Positions 1 through 10,258 of a DNA stretch of 64,000 nucleotides are shown in pieces. The stretch is from Undaria pinnatifida (lineage: Eukaryota; Sar; Phaeophyceae; Laminariales; Alariaceae). How positions within the stretch are numbered: position 1 is the first letter of the stretch; the number at the start of each line of letters is the position of its first letter. The stretch is from assembly GCA_012845835.1 (NCBI GenBank), contig JABAKD010000002.1, forward strand, positions 4,108,001 to 4,172,000. The letters run 5' to 3'. The notes beneath the pieces were generated by a model. The model was not told where the DNA came from and ran no database searches. It worked only from the letters and a program-made list of their open reading frames with translations. The position numbers and the translations under genes were made by a program.

Positions 1-829
1 AAGCAGAGTGGTCGCCCGTGGTATAAGCTACTGTCGTCAACCTTGGTTCAATGTGGTTTGAGCAGTGCTTGGCAGACCCGTGCGTGTTTCGACTGGTGGT
101 GAATAACGAGGTTGCAGCGATGCTGGTGGTCCACGTGGACGACATCAAGATCGCGGCCACCAAGGAAATCACGGATTCAGTAGTGGCGGATCTCAGCAAG
201 AGGTTCCCTACGAATCATCTTTGCGAGGTTTTCTCATGACCCTAAGGATGTACATGTTAAGGCGGCTAGGAAGATAATCGACTACCTGAGCGCTACGGCT
301 CACATAGGTCTGACGTTCAGTAAGGACAGTAAACTAGAGGAAGTGCAGGTGGATTACGACTTGAAGACGTACGTGGACTCTGACTACGCCCACAAGGTTG
401 ACGTTAGGCGTTCGGTCTCTGGCGTGGCTGTCTATTGCGCGGGGGTACACTTGTGTCGTGGTTTTCTAGGCCGCAGAAATGCGTCACCCTATCAACTACC
501 GAGGCGGAGTACGTAGCCATAGCCGACGGGGTGAAGGAAGCCCTTTACGTCAGGGGAGTGTTGGTTTTCCTGATGCCCAGTGTGGGGTCGCCGAGTATTC
601 GAGTGTTTGAAGACAACACAGGGGCGATAGACTTGGCCAAAAACCCATTGAGCTCATCTTACAGTAAGCGCAACGATGTACGGTACCATTTCGTGCGCGA
701 GTTGGTGGGGACGGGAGACTTGTCGGTTAAGTATTTCAGGACGGACGACCAGCATGCGGACATTCTCACAAAGGCTATTGGCACAGAGAGTTTTGAGAAA
801 CACCACGGTTTTCTGTTAGGGATGCAATA
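1..829 (+). pseudogene. Ty1/Copia retrotransposon pol remnant (RT and RNase H)
   Basis: This is the 3' part of a Copia-type polyprotein, cut by the window edge. The first codons read KQSGRPWYKLLSSTL, the Copia RT block, and continue after a frame change at about 50 as FEQCLADPCVFRL and VVHVDDIKIA, the YxDD-type catalytic box in its Copia form (HVDD). Positions 238-440 encode the RT/RNase H connection (ARKIIDYL, then YVDSDYA with an RNase H aspartate). Positions 435-829 encode the RNase H C-terminal part (TLSTTEAEY, EDNTGAIDLAKNP, DVRYHFVRE, QHADILTKA). At least two further frame changes lie near 235 and 445. About 100 residues expected between the HVDD box and the connection domain are missing, so the copy is dead. 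The family call is firm; the subfamily is not determined. Confidence 0.93.
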
Positions 830-884
830 ATTTGTTGTTCGTGGATGGTGTTTGTTTTTATCGAGGCTTGGTTGTTGATCCAGC

Positions 885-1345
885 GCCAGGGAGGGTGTTT
901 GATATAGCTTGTCTCAACGAATAGCCTAGCAATAAATTACGGCTACATACGTTGTGTCACGGAGGTACGTTACAGGGATCGTCTCGTGGTATTAACCACG
1001 AGCAAGTTCCCATAGGTATGTACGAGTAGGCACTATGCGAGGAGGTTTAGGTATTCGACTACGAGCGGTTGTTCCTGGGCTGTGGAGAGTTGGCCCACAT
1101 GACCCATTTCACCTTTCCCCCTGCGTTCGTCTACCCCTTTTCGGGCCGACATATTACAGACATCTTAAACTATCTTCTACACCCTGCGTGTGGCAGTGCC
1201 TCGCTCACAGCCTAGTGTGGCTGTTGGGAGCTTATCCATCCATCGCATATCAGCGCCAATTGAACAGTATGCAGCTTTGTACAAGTATGGATATTGTGTT
1301 CTCTGCGCGCCTCCGACGAAGGAACTGATTGATAGCGTTGCGGCC
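885..1345 (+). repeat. Copia polypurine tract and 3' LTR (right edge tentative)
   Basis: A purine run (CCAGGGAGGG, ending at 895) lies about 55 bases after the pol stop and is followed at once by TGTTTGATATAG. That is the expected polypurine tract plus TG start of an LTR. An AATAAA-like signal (CAATAAATTA) occurs near 930. The 5' LTR is outside the window, so the right border cannot be defined by comparison. A break near 1345 (after TTGATAGC) is a guess. No 5-bp target duplication could be tested. Confidence 0.55.
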
Positions 1346-2055
1346 GGAGCAGCCATTCCATGTTTTGACCTCGTCTAGTTTGGTACCCTTCATCGTTTTC
1401 GGTGGAAAATTGGGAAGGTGCGCGTGCATTAGCGCAGCATGGAATGCATGTAGCTTGTCGTGCAAGTCCGAGAGCCGAACGATGAAGTCGTGGAGGTGGG
1501 AAGGGGGCGATACTCACCCAGCCTTTGAAATCCAGTAAATTAAGGTCGATGTTTCGATACAGCAGCAGCAAAGAAAGTCTATTCGTAGACACGCAGGAAC
1601 GCAGGACTCCAAGAACTATCAAACCTGCAAGACGATGAAGGTAAACACAGCCGTCTAGGCGAGGCACACGAGAAAATTTTGGTTCTCGTCTGACTTACAG
1701 CATCAGCACCTGTAAACGAAATCCCTGGAATGTACGAGTCTGGTGCCATCGAGCGCGTGTAAAAGTAGGCACGCCCTGTTCCAGGTCGATCACAAAATAT
1801 ATGTTACTCCGTAGAAAGGCACTACAGCAGTGCTGTCAGCTACCTGGTGAGCGCTCGCTTGGCGTACCTGCGTGGTCATTGCGAGAAAAGAGCGTCAGGG
1901 CCGGCAACAGCTTTCGCGCATAGCGTGCCTGCTCACAGCGGCAACGCACCAACCGCCAGCTGAAGAAATCTCGCTGCGTTTTAGCCGCTGTCAGCACCTA
2001 TCCCCTAGGTAAAGGAGATAAACCATTAATAGCGCTCTTTGATTCGAACACCTTC
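1346..2055. other. Intergenic stretch without recognised features
   Basis: No ORF here has a recognisable domain. The longest minus-strand ORF (to about 1667) has no motif I recognise. The stretch separates the Copia remnant from a hAT-like element. Confidence 0.5.
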
Positions 2056-2063
2056 GTTGCAAT

Positions 2064-3361
2064 TAGGCTTGGGCCCATTATTAGGCTATGCCCCTTGTTT
2101 CTCGATGTTTTATGCTACTGTATTGTTTTTTCAAAAGCAGTCTACGCTGCAGGAGTCAATTATGCCCACGTGTTATGCTTTTTTTTCGTAACATGCCTTT
2201 GACTTTGCGTATGCTCCGTTTTGATGGCGGGAATATGCTTCAAAAGCCTTTTTATGCTACATAAGTAGTACTATCATGCTAGGGTTCCGGAAGCACAGTA
2301 GTGGTACTTAATTTTTGTTTTGCTTTTACTTGACCATTTCGTCCGGCGCAGCAGTGGAAAGCGATACCCAGAAAGATTTGAAAACATAAAAAACAGTCAA
2401 ACAGTAAACTATACACACAGGTGGACCCCCCCCTCCCCGCGCGCAAAATACTGCCACCCGCACAAGACCTTTGGTAGTTTACCCATTGTACGCATCCTTA
2501 AACCACCCTGCTTTTGTAACATTTTCGGCTCTCCGAACAGTCCACAGCAGTAAACTGTCCACTCTCCGCCAAAAACTGGTACCTAAAATGAGTACAGACG
2601 TGTCTGCGGCCAACAAGCCAACAAACAAACCAGGACAAGTCTGAATACGGAGCACCCTCAGCAAGGGGCGTTGCGGCACTACATCAGCGGGATGCCAACA
2701 CGACAACACCAACTTCTACAGCAATACAGCACGGGGGGAAAGAAAAGCGATCTAGCACTCCTCAGACGCCATGTTATACTTCAGAAGGGCCGACGCCGCA
2801 ATGCGGTCTATAATAGCACTTCTCCTGCCTAGAGTCCATGCAAGGGCGAAGGATAGGAAACACCCGTTCCATGAAAGCGGAAGAGGGTTGGGTCATGGTT
2901 ACGTCTTTGGCTACATCGTATCAAGCAGGAAGTTTAAGCCTGCTGTCATGCCAGAAAGCCCACAAATCGTATCCAGCATCCGTCTCAGCCGCTGCAACGT
3001 TGTACGCATCCCTCTCTGCTACGAGGGCCTCGACATTGGTTGGTTTCACGAAGGCGCTCAGCGATACATACGTATTTAAGAACACCCTCCTTATTTTCTC
3101 GTCTGTCGTTCTGTCTGGTATGGGTAGTTTGGTCAAGACCCACAGAGAGTCGAACGATTGAGCATCAGGCACCATTAATGCCCTCCTCAAGCACAGGCAT
3201 TGTGCTCAATATGGAGCAGTTACTACAGGCGAATATGCTTCTTATTGGGCTAAACATACCCAAAATGTGCTCGAGCAATGCTCTTTTTGAATTATGCTTT
3301 TCTTATGCCCCAAAACGCCAAAAATGCCAAAAGAAATGCTAGCATAATGGGCCCAAGCCTA
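2064..3361 (-). mobile_element. hAT-like DNA transposon, degenerate, with 8-bp TSD
   Basis: The ends are inverted repeats of about 18 bases, TAGGCTTGGGCCCATTAT on the left and its complement ending at 3361. They are flanked by 8-bp target duplications GTTGCAAT (2056-2063) and GTTGTAAT (3362-3369), which differ at one position. Subterminal zones carry many ATGCT/AGCAT motifs, typical of hAT transposase binding regions. Inside, the minus strand keeps the end of a hAT transposase (2752-3190). At 1298 bp the element is much shorter than an autonomous hAT, so it is a deleted and decayed copy. It points left to right with the transposase antisense to the window. Confidence 0.85.
2752..3190 (-). pseudogene. 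hAT transposase C-terminal remnant
   Basis: On the minus strand, 3190-2921 encodes an open stretch ending LWAFWHDSRLKLPA. After an in-frame stop it continues YDVAKDVTMTQPSSAFMERVF, and after a frame change near 2810 it reads IDRIAASALLKYN before a stop at 2752-2754. The order QPSSA-x-ERVFS-like block, then DRI-x-AS-x-LLKYN, is the C-terminal dimerisation region of hAT transposases. The catalytic N-terminal and central parts are absent, so the product is not functional. It lies inside the TIR-bounded element 2064-3361, which supports the assignment. Confidence 0.8.
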
Positions 3362-3519
3362 GTTGTAATGCTGGAACACCACACTTCTGTCGCCACAATT
3401 ACATTCCCCTATTTCATAACTAAATTCCATATATTAGCCTAGAAGAAGGCGGCTCAACACAGGAGTAAAATGTTCAAGATTTTTTTCTTTCTCTCAAGTA
3501 TAGACTATATATACGTTTT

Positions 3520-5052
3520 TTACTACTCTTAAACACTGGGTTGCATACTGCATCTAACATCAAACCTTTTAGAATAGTGAACATTACCAGGCAGATGATA
3601 TAAAGGGATGTCCTCTTGCTACTGTATGCGCTTTAATGGATTTAAAGTTTCCGCGCACATATTGAAATGTCCCGCCCCAGCCCCCCCCCCCCCCCTCCCC
3701 TCCCCTCCCCTGATCCCTCTTGTTCGAACCCCCCCCCCCCCCCTTCCCCCCCCCCCCCCGCCCCCGTCCCCCGATCCCTCCCCTCCCGCCCGCCTTTCCG
3801 CCTAGTTTGTGCAAACGCCCCGCTCACAATCGAAATCGGCCAGAGTAATAAACACCTATACGCAGTTGATGTCGCGTCATTATCGTTCTGACCATCCATG
3901 ACGTAGTTTTCATTCTTTCCCACCACCACCCCCAAAAAAAAACCCTCAAACGCCCCCTCTTTTCTAACCACCTGCACCATCGCCTAGACCTAGCACCACG
4001 CGTATAACAAGCCCCTACATATCTTTGATATTACAGCCAGAGTGTAATTGAATATTAATTGTGACCTAAACCTCCTAAGAAGAAATCCCCCCCCCCCTTC
4101 TCGCTCTCCCTTGCTCAAACGCCCCACCTAATACCGAAATCTGCCAGATGAATAAACACTTCACGCACTGGATATTGCCTCATTATATTTCTAGAGCCAT
4201 CCATTCCGCTGTTTCCCCCCCCCCCCCCCAGCCCCGCACGCCCCCTTCTTCCCCACCACCCACACCATCGCCTAGACCTAGCACCACACGTATAACAACC
4301 CCCTCACCTGAAGACCTTCCTCCCCCCCCCCCGCTTCACCCCCACCCCCCACCTCCCCAGAACCCCCCGACCCCATCCCAACCCCACGCCCTCGAACACT
4401 CTGCCCTCTCTCTAATCACTGATTGTACGACTTACCCCAGGATATACATGATAAACTGATGCATTCTTTTCAAGACCGTCACAATTATCCCCTCAAAATA
4501 TTGTATTGTTTCCACGCACAGATTGAGCTGCCCCACACGCCCCCCCCTCGCCCCACCCCACCCCCCCCCCTGTCTATAATAAACAGTTTTTTTTTTTTTT
4601 TTTTTCCCAAAACCTTCAGATTTATCCCCTTGAAATGATTTATAGCTTACACGCACAAATCGCCCGCCCGTCGCCCCCCCCCCCCCCCCCCCCCCTTCCA
4701 ACCCCGCTCGCTTTTGATCAAAACCAGGCCCCCACGTCCTTCAAAACTCCGCCTCCCCCTCACCGGTTATTCGACTTACAGGATTCACTTGATAAAAGGA
4801 TACATTTCCCTCCACAGCTGTCAGATTTTGTCCCCCTCAGAAACGGGTTTTATAGTTTCCGCGCACAGACTGATTAACATCATCACCCTGTTGACCTTGA
4901 TTGATAGCTACACTGTAGTTGTAAGGGGAGTCGCCGACCTATATCCTTAATGAGGACACACAACTCGGAATACGCGCGATCGGAGTATCACACACAGATT
5001 GCAAAGATGAGTTTCGACGAAACCTTCGATCTCACAGCTGGAGTGTATTTTC
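3520..5052 (+). repeat. Family R composite C-tract repeat, copy R1 (near full length)
   Basis: This is a dispersed repeat of about 1.5 kb, matched by 19890-21400 and 52620-54165 and by shorter copies elsewhere. Its parts in order are: a leader (AACATCAAACCTTTTAGAA); several sub-units that each pair a long C-tract with GAAATCNGCCAGAGTAATAAACAC and CACCATCGCCTAGACC blocks; a unique block (CCACAGCTGTCAGATTTTG); and a tail ending TCACAGCTGGAGTGTATTTT. The long proline-rich ORFs across it come from the C-tracts and are not genes. A 20-base T-run lies near 4590. No protein was recognised. Confidence 0.85.
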
Positions 5053-5144
5053 ATTTTTTTTAAATTATAAAAATTAAAATACACTCCAGCTGTGAGGTCG
5101 AATATTTTGTCGAAACTCATCTTTGCAAGCTGTGTGTGATACTC
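4983..5144. repeat. Large palindrome formed by two family R tails, tail to tail
   Basis: The left arm 4983-5052 ends in AGCTGGAGTGTATTTT. The right arm 5076-5144 is its near-exact reverse complement, beginning AAAATACACTCCAGCTG. The spacer is about 23 bases and AT-only. The arms are about 70 bases long with a handful of mismatches, so a strong cruciform or hairpin is possible. The right arm is a minus-strand tail-only copy (R2) abutting the 3' end of R1. Confidence 0.88.
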
Positions 5145-5274
5145 ATATATATTCCTTAGAAAAGTACTCCGTATATATATTCTGGTGTCGTCAGTACTGC
5201 TGTCTACCGAGTAGAAGACTCTGCTCTGTATAATCCATGTGATGGGGGGTGTAGGAAGGAAGGTTTTGATACAA

Positions 5275-5407
5275 AGTTGACAGAAAAACATCTCACTGAT
5301 CAGGCCTTTCTTATGCAGTCGGATTTGTCAGTCGAAAACGGAGTTGACAGAAAAACATCTCACTGACCAGGCCTTTCTTATGCAGTCGGATTTGTCAGTC
5401 GAAAACG
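5275..5407. repeat. Tandem duplication of about 67 bp at the edge of the AGTCG element
   Basis: Two adjacent copies begin AGTTGACAGAAAAACATC and end GTCAGTCGAAAACGG (5275-5341 and 5342-5407). They are nearly identical, differing at GATCAGG versus GACCAGG. Each contains the TIR start TTTCTTATGCAGTCGG, so the duplication includes the left tip of the neighbouring inverted-repeat element. Confidence 0.85.
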
Positions 5408-6158
5408 GCCATTTTCGACTGAAGCCCAAATCGGGCTTTCTTACTCAGTCGAACAAGGGCTTTTTCGATTCAACTTTTTTCGACTGAGAATTCCGACTGG
5501 CGGATCCAGTCGCAAAACTCGACTTTTTCGACTGGATCCTCCAGTCGAAAAACTCAGTCGAAAAAGTTTTACACGTGTTTTTTGAACCGATCGCATCGCT
5601 CATCCCACCACCAAACACACACCCACACGGCCACACGGCCACACACCCATACCAAGCAAGTACCACACTGCAGTATCATACACGGCGCTGACTTTGGCTT
5701 GGCTATCCCAGCTGTTGCTTCTCGCAGCAAGTCAGCATGGCGCATTCCTAGTTTTGCTCGTCAGCAGCGTGTATCACACGACGGCAGCAGCGCGCGGTCT
5801 CGATCCCATGCTGCCAACAACGGCTGTGGCTGCTGTCGCTTTGGCGGCTCGCGGCTGAGTGCAACTCCACGAGCGTAGCTTTGGCGGCTTTCGGCTAAGC
5901 CCAAAGCCACCAACTCGCTGGGACGAGGGTTCGCCGAGCCGTTGCTCGCGGAGAGAGCGCGATGCACAGAGCTGCCACCGATTTCGACTTCTGTACAGCA
6001 GTACTTCCTCACACCAACCACCTCTAGGAAGAGCACAACAACTACAAAAACGACCGAGTTCGACTGACGATAAGAAGAAGGACCAGGAGAATCCAGTCGA
6101 AAAAAAGTCCAGTCGAAAAGGGCCGTTTTTGACTGGCGGAATCCGACTGCATAAGAAA
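5374..6158. mobile_element. AGTCG-rich element with terminal inverted repeats
   Basis: The left end TTTCTTATGCAGTCGGATT is mirrored at the right end (ATCCGACTGCATAAGAAA, ending at 6158). The following AAAACGGCC-TTTTCGACTG portion is mirrored too, giving TIRs of about 50 bp. Both ends are dense in CAGTCGAAAA/TTTTCGACTG units on both strands. The 500-bp interior has minus-strand ORFs that match nothing I recognise. No clear target duplication was seen. It is probably a non-autonomous DNA element; the superfamily is unknown. Confidence 0.65.
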
Positions 6159-6165
6159 TGGCAGC

Positions 6166-6235
6166 TTGCAAGGATGAGTATTGACCTGAAATTCGTCGAA
6201 CTCACGGCTGACGTCCTTGAAAATTAGTTATATAA
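6166..6235 (+). repeat. Variant family R tail module (subtype 2)
   Basis: GCTTGCAAGGATGAGTATTG followed by CCTGAAATTCGTCGAACTCA and GCTGACGTCCTTG parallels the family R tail (GCTTGCAAAGATGAGTTTCG...CTCACAGCTGGAG). It matches a second variant at 24068-24140 much better. It lies directly right of the AGTCG-rich element. Confidence 0.6.
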
Positions 6236-6276
6236 TGGCGTCACAGAGGGGTGTGATTGTTTCTGAACCCCGAAAT

Positions 6277-6488
6277 GCAGAATATTATCGAAGTATGAGA
6301 AAATATGGGTTTTGTACGTACGTAAGAAGTTTGACCAATCAGATCAATGCGGTAATTCATAGTCGTATGAGCGATAGCATTGGGCACACCTGGCCCAGCT
6401 GAGCAGGCGACAACCTGCAGGCGGAGCGCGTAGGGGAGCAGAGTCAGAGCTTACAGGTCCAAGGTGTGATACAGACTAGTTTAAGTTC
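6277..6488 (+). repeat. YR retrotransposon terminal repeat A1
   Basis: The repeat begins GCAGAATATTATCGAAGTAT and ends CAGACTAGTTTAAGTTC. The same 212-base unit recurs at 10431-10643 with only scattered differences. Its start marks the left end of the element. Confidence 0.9.
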
Positions 6489-6526
6489 TAGTTTAAGGCT
6501 AGTTAAAGTTCGTTCACTCCCCGACG

Positions 6527-7810
6527 ATGGAGGAGTGCAAGTCACCGGAGGCTGAAGCTCTCGTGGCTGCTGCTGTACGCGGTCCTAATCAGGCCGCCTT
6601 GGCTGCTGCTCGAGTCGAGGCTCATGCTGGTGTCGACGCTGTGCAAGCTGGGGTCGACAAACGCCGTGCCGAAGCTCTGGCTGCTGTGCAAGCTGAGTCC
6701 GAAGGTCACCGTGCCGCAGCCGCTTCGGCTGCTGCTACTGCTGCGTCTGCCACCGCGGCATCATCTTTGCTCAGCCCCAGTCCCGCTGTGTCCGAGGCTG
6801 CGGGGGTAATATAGGCTGAAGTGCTGCGCTGGCAAGGGCAGGTGTCTGGCGAGTTTGCTCGGATAGACGGAGAGATGTGTTCCGCCTCAAGTCGACGATG
6901 GAGCAACTGCTGGCCTCCTTTAAAACCCTGCAGGATGCGGTGGCTGGTGGCGCGTCGAAAACCGAGCACGTCGAGGAGGCCATGCTCCAGCAGTTCATAG
7001 ACAACTTTGCCGATCAGCAGCCGGCCCCGCGGGACAGTGGGGACGCGAGGGAGCGCCACGTCCAAAGGTCGCAGTTAACTGACGACACTGCGCTATGGAA
7101 AAAGATGGCGTCCAGAAAACATTGGGTGCTCCGCGGGCGCATACCTATCAACATTGGCGACTCGGCAGCGGATATCCAGTCCTCTTCGTAGGCGAGGACG
7201 TCAACGTCACGACGTCAGTGGCTACCCAGCTCCGCGCGATCAGTGACTTTGACGTTCGTGCGTCCGGGCCGCGCGCGGAAGGGATGGTCGAACACCTGTT
7301 GATGGTCGCTGACCGCCTCGATTTCTTGCGCCAGGCTCTGGTGGCGGTCCTGTCTGGTGGGTTTTTGGGTTTTCCCTCGACAGCGACGGCGACCGCCATT
7401 GCCGGGAGAAGGTGGCAACGATCGATGCCGCCTTCACGACAGCGTCTGCCGACCTACGCCGGCACACCCAAGCAAAACCAAGCAACCAGCAATATTATCC
7501 TGCTCTCTGGCTCCGGGCGCGCGGGCTGTCATGAGCAAGATGGTAAACGACGATCTTCGTCTCCAACTGCAAATTCTTGCTTTCGGCTCCCCCGGCCGAC
7601 GCCACTTCACCTGATGCTCTTCGCGACAGTGGCAGTTCGGCGGCGCCGGCTGGTGGGTCGCGGGCGTTGGTGCTGCGCTCAGAGCCCCGCGGTGGTCCCG
7701 GGGGTGGTAGTGGCGGCGCTGGTTCTGGATGAGGACACGGTCCCCTCCTGTCGGTTGGGCCAACACCTCGGGGGGCGGCTGCTGAGCTTGCCGTTGGTAG
7801 AGCGGTGACG
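6527..7810 (+). pseudogene. YR retrotransposon gag-like region (frameshifted)
   Basis: An ATG at 6527, just inside A1, opens a reading frame rich in Ala and Glu (MEECKSPEAEALVAAA), likely coiled-coil. It stops at 6814. Coding-like sequence continues in other frames, including EQLLASFKTLQDAV at about 6900 and ISDFDVRASGPRAEGMVEHL at about 7240. The latter resembles a Gag-like protein before the pol region. At least two frame changes are needed, so no intact product is made. Position and composition suggest the ORF1/Gag role. No zinc knuckle was found. Confidence 0.6.
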
Positions 7811-8177
7811 GCGCCGGGGGCCAGCGGGGGAGCGGGTGCCCGGCCGGCCCCCAGGGTGTAGGAGGGGGGCTGCGTGGGCGTGCGTTGGTAGCTTTGGCTG
7901 GCGATGGGGGTATGAGGCGTGCTCGCGTGGCGGTGGCTCCGGGCTCGGTCCCCTTCGGCGAGAAAGGTACGGTTTTTTGTGTGCGTGTGAGTGAGTTGCC
8001 GGCTGACTTGCTGTGTGTACAAGGGGCGTTTGGTGGCGTATGTTCGGGTGCCTTGCGATTCGTTGCGGTCGACCTTTGGTTGGATGCTCGGGCGGTTGTG
8101 ATGCAGGCGATGGCCGAGCAAGGCTCCGCGAGCCTCGGTCATCTCGCCTCGGTAAACTCCCCCCTCTTGAGACAGTG

Positions 8178-8920
8178 TCAGCGCCCTCGTCTCGTACATC
8201 TGCTTCAGCGAGGCAGGAGTCGCATCTCGTTGGCTTCCTTATACATGTCTCCTTTGCTGTGCGTCCGGGGCGGTTTTTTCGTCAACCGTTCGTTGGCTTC
8301 GGTGGGTATGCCGCGCATATCTGCCGGATCTGATTTCGGTTTTCAAGGCGCAGATGTTTCCCAAAAAGGGGTTGCTGCCGTCGCGCACGTCGGAATTTCC
8401 CCGCCGCGGGGGGTTCCAGTTGTCTCTATCCCGGGTGATTGTGGGCCTGTTTCTGGCTCTGGTGGCAACGCCGGGCACTACTTCATTGTGAGGTATTACG
8501 TACACGATGTCATTGTCGTCGAGTTGCAATGGTGGCCGGACGGTCGCCGTTGTTTGCGCGCTGTCCAGTCGCCGGCATCGGACCATTTTCGCTTGTTGGG
8601 CGAACGTGGTGTCTCTGATCCGCCCCTCCTGTCCACCATAAAAATCCCTGACTGGGACACGCAACTGGAGGCGTTGGGTTGGATCATTGGCACGGAGGCG
8701 CTTATGGTTACGTTGCCGTCCCATAAGCGCCCCAAGCTGCAAATCTCCTTGCGGAGTGGCCCTCGTTTCGTACAACTGCTTCAGCGAAGCAGGTGTCGCA
8801 GCTCGTTGGCTGCCTTATACATGTCTCCTTTGCTGTGCGTCCGGGGCGGTTTTTTCGTGAACCGTTTGTTGGCTTCGGTGGGTATGCCGCGCATATCTGC
8901 CAGATCTGATTTGGTTGTCG
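8178..8920 (+). repeat. Internal 157-bp direct duplication within pol
   Basis: The segment 8183-8340 and the segment 8762-8918 are about 90% alike. Each runs from CGT-TCGTACA-CTGCTTCAGC through a shared core (ATACATGTCTCCTTTGCTGT) to TCTGCC-GATCTGATTT. The second copy sits in the expected place, between the RT catalytic box and RNase H. The first copy is upstream of the RT box, where it does not belong, so a rearrangement has replaced or displaced the N-terminal part of the RT. Confidence 0.85.
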
Positions 8921-9520
8921 TACGGCCAACCTCGGGCAGCGTCTCGTCTTGGGACCCGAATTTCAAGGGAACCTCGAGTTTTGGCGATGGTGTATTGAGG
9001 AAGGATTGGACGCGCGCGGAAGAACCTCGTCGGCTCCGATGTATCATTTGCTTGAGCGCCCCTCCCAACGTACTCCGTTTTCGGCTGCATCCAAAACCGG
9101 TGTCGGGGTTTCTGCCTTGAAACTGGGGTGTACTGGAGATACGATACTGACGCCGGGGAATGATCTCGATTTTGCGGGTCGAGCAAGTCAGTTGCAGGCG
9201 AGACCGATATATCGATTAACGTCCTCGAACTGCTAGGTATGGTCGTCTCCCCGTGGGTCCTCGTATCTCCGTGCGCCGAGCGCCCGGCCGCGTTGGGGGA
9301 CTGCGTGTTGTGGCGTGGCGACAACAAAGCAGCCGTAGAGTGGGTGCGGCGTTGTCGAGGCGGGAAGGAGCCGAGATCGGGCGCGTTGATGCGCCTCCTT
9401 GGTATGCTCGAATTGTCCTCTGATTGGCACTTCGACGCGAAACACGTAGGGGGTATTTTTAACGTTGCCGCGGACGGTATCTCACGCTGGGATCGCGCTT
9501 CCGCCCTCGTTAATATGCGT
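8466..9520 (+). pseudogene. YR retrotransposon reverse transcriptase / RNase H
   Basis: RT palm: the stretch at 8494-8520 reads YYVHDVIVVE. The usual YxDD box is YVHD, with the first aspartate replaced by histidine (codon 8503-8505). It is followed by WDTQLEALGWII and LPSHKRPKL. RNase H begins near 8960 (FWRWCIEEGLDARG), with FSAAS where a catalytic aspartate (FSDAS) is usual. It continues in another frame from about 9200 with INVLELLGMV (conserved Glu), DNKAAVEWVRR (conserved Asp) and HVGGIFNVAADGISRWD (terminal His/Asp motif). A frame change lies between 9100 and 9203. Two altered catalytic residues and the frame breaks indicate a dead enzyme. Confidence 0.88.
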
Positions 9521-9534
9521 GCTGTCCGTGGGAT

Positions 9535-10193
9535 ATGCTGCTCGCGGGCGAGAAGCTGATCCCCACGTGGCGTGCCGGGGGTCGTGTTTTGTGGTCGGCC
9601 CTGTGCGCTTCGTTCTGTCTCTTGACTCGCGCGTCAGAAATGTTCGCGGAAACCCGGTTACGAGTTCACGAGACTTATTGTTTGCGGCGTGCTGATTTTG
9701 CATTCTTTTGCGGAAATATTCAGCTTACTGTTGCGCAGTGGTCAACCGCGGATCATGTCAAGGTTCGATTTCGCGGGTCGCAGGGTGACCAACCGCGGAA
9801 AGGGGCGGTTGTCACGCATGTGCGAAAGGGTCCGTCGATGCGCGTGGGGGAAGGTGGCGGCGCCGTCGATCTAATGATCGAATTGATGTCTTGTTACTTG
9901 TTTCTTCCCTCTCTTCGGCCCCCTTGGTTGCGTGTGTCGTTGGTAATGGCAGATGGTCCATGTGGACACAACATCAAGCGACGGTAGCTTTGCGGAAAGT
10001 GGTTGCGTTGGCGGGTGTGCGTGCGGAGGAGTACGCCTTGCACTCCCTGAGGATTGGAGGCGCAACGCACTTGTCGGGAGGGGGTGCAACACCGGCGGTG
10101 TTGCAGCGTGAGGGCCGATGGGCTCTGACTAGTTGGGCAAACGCGGAATTACAAAGAAGTGTGTTATTCCGTGTGCACTCTACGACTCGAGGG
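9535..10193 (+). pseudogene. YR retrotransposon tyrosine recombinase
   Basis: The N-terminal half in one frame contains LLTRASEMFAE, the first conserved arginine region, and FRGSQGDQPRKGAVV. After a frame change near 9940 the second half reads ALHSLRIGGATHLSGGGAT and VLQREGRW, the H-x-x-R box and its following helix as found in DIRS-class recombinases. I could not place the nucleophilic tyrosine in frame near the C-terminus (WANAELQRSV occupies the expected site), so it may be lost or out of frame. The enzyme would integrate the circular cDNA. A stop at 10194-10196 lies 62 bases before B1. Confidence 0.88.
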
Positions 10194-10258
10194 TAGGGGG
10201 GAGCAGGGGGGGGTGGGACTACATTCGTAATACAGGTCAACTACCAGTTTGTGCTGGA

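Noticed and set aside
3608-4459. Proline-rich ORFs (and Gly-rich minus-strand ORFs) across the C-tracts
   Set aside because: They are created by homopolymer C runs, shift with tract length, and recur only where family R occurs.
7495-8199. 234-codon minus-strand ORF
   Set aside because: Antisense to the gag/pol region of the YR retrotransposon and rich in Pro/Arg/Ser from GC bias; no domain.
7885-9120. 411-codon + ORF taken as one protein
   Set aside because: Only the middle (around 8490-8720) matches RT in this frame. The flanking parts are other-frame readings of duplicated and RNase H sequence.
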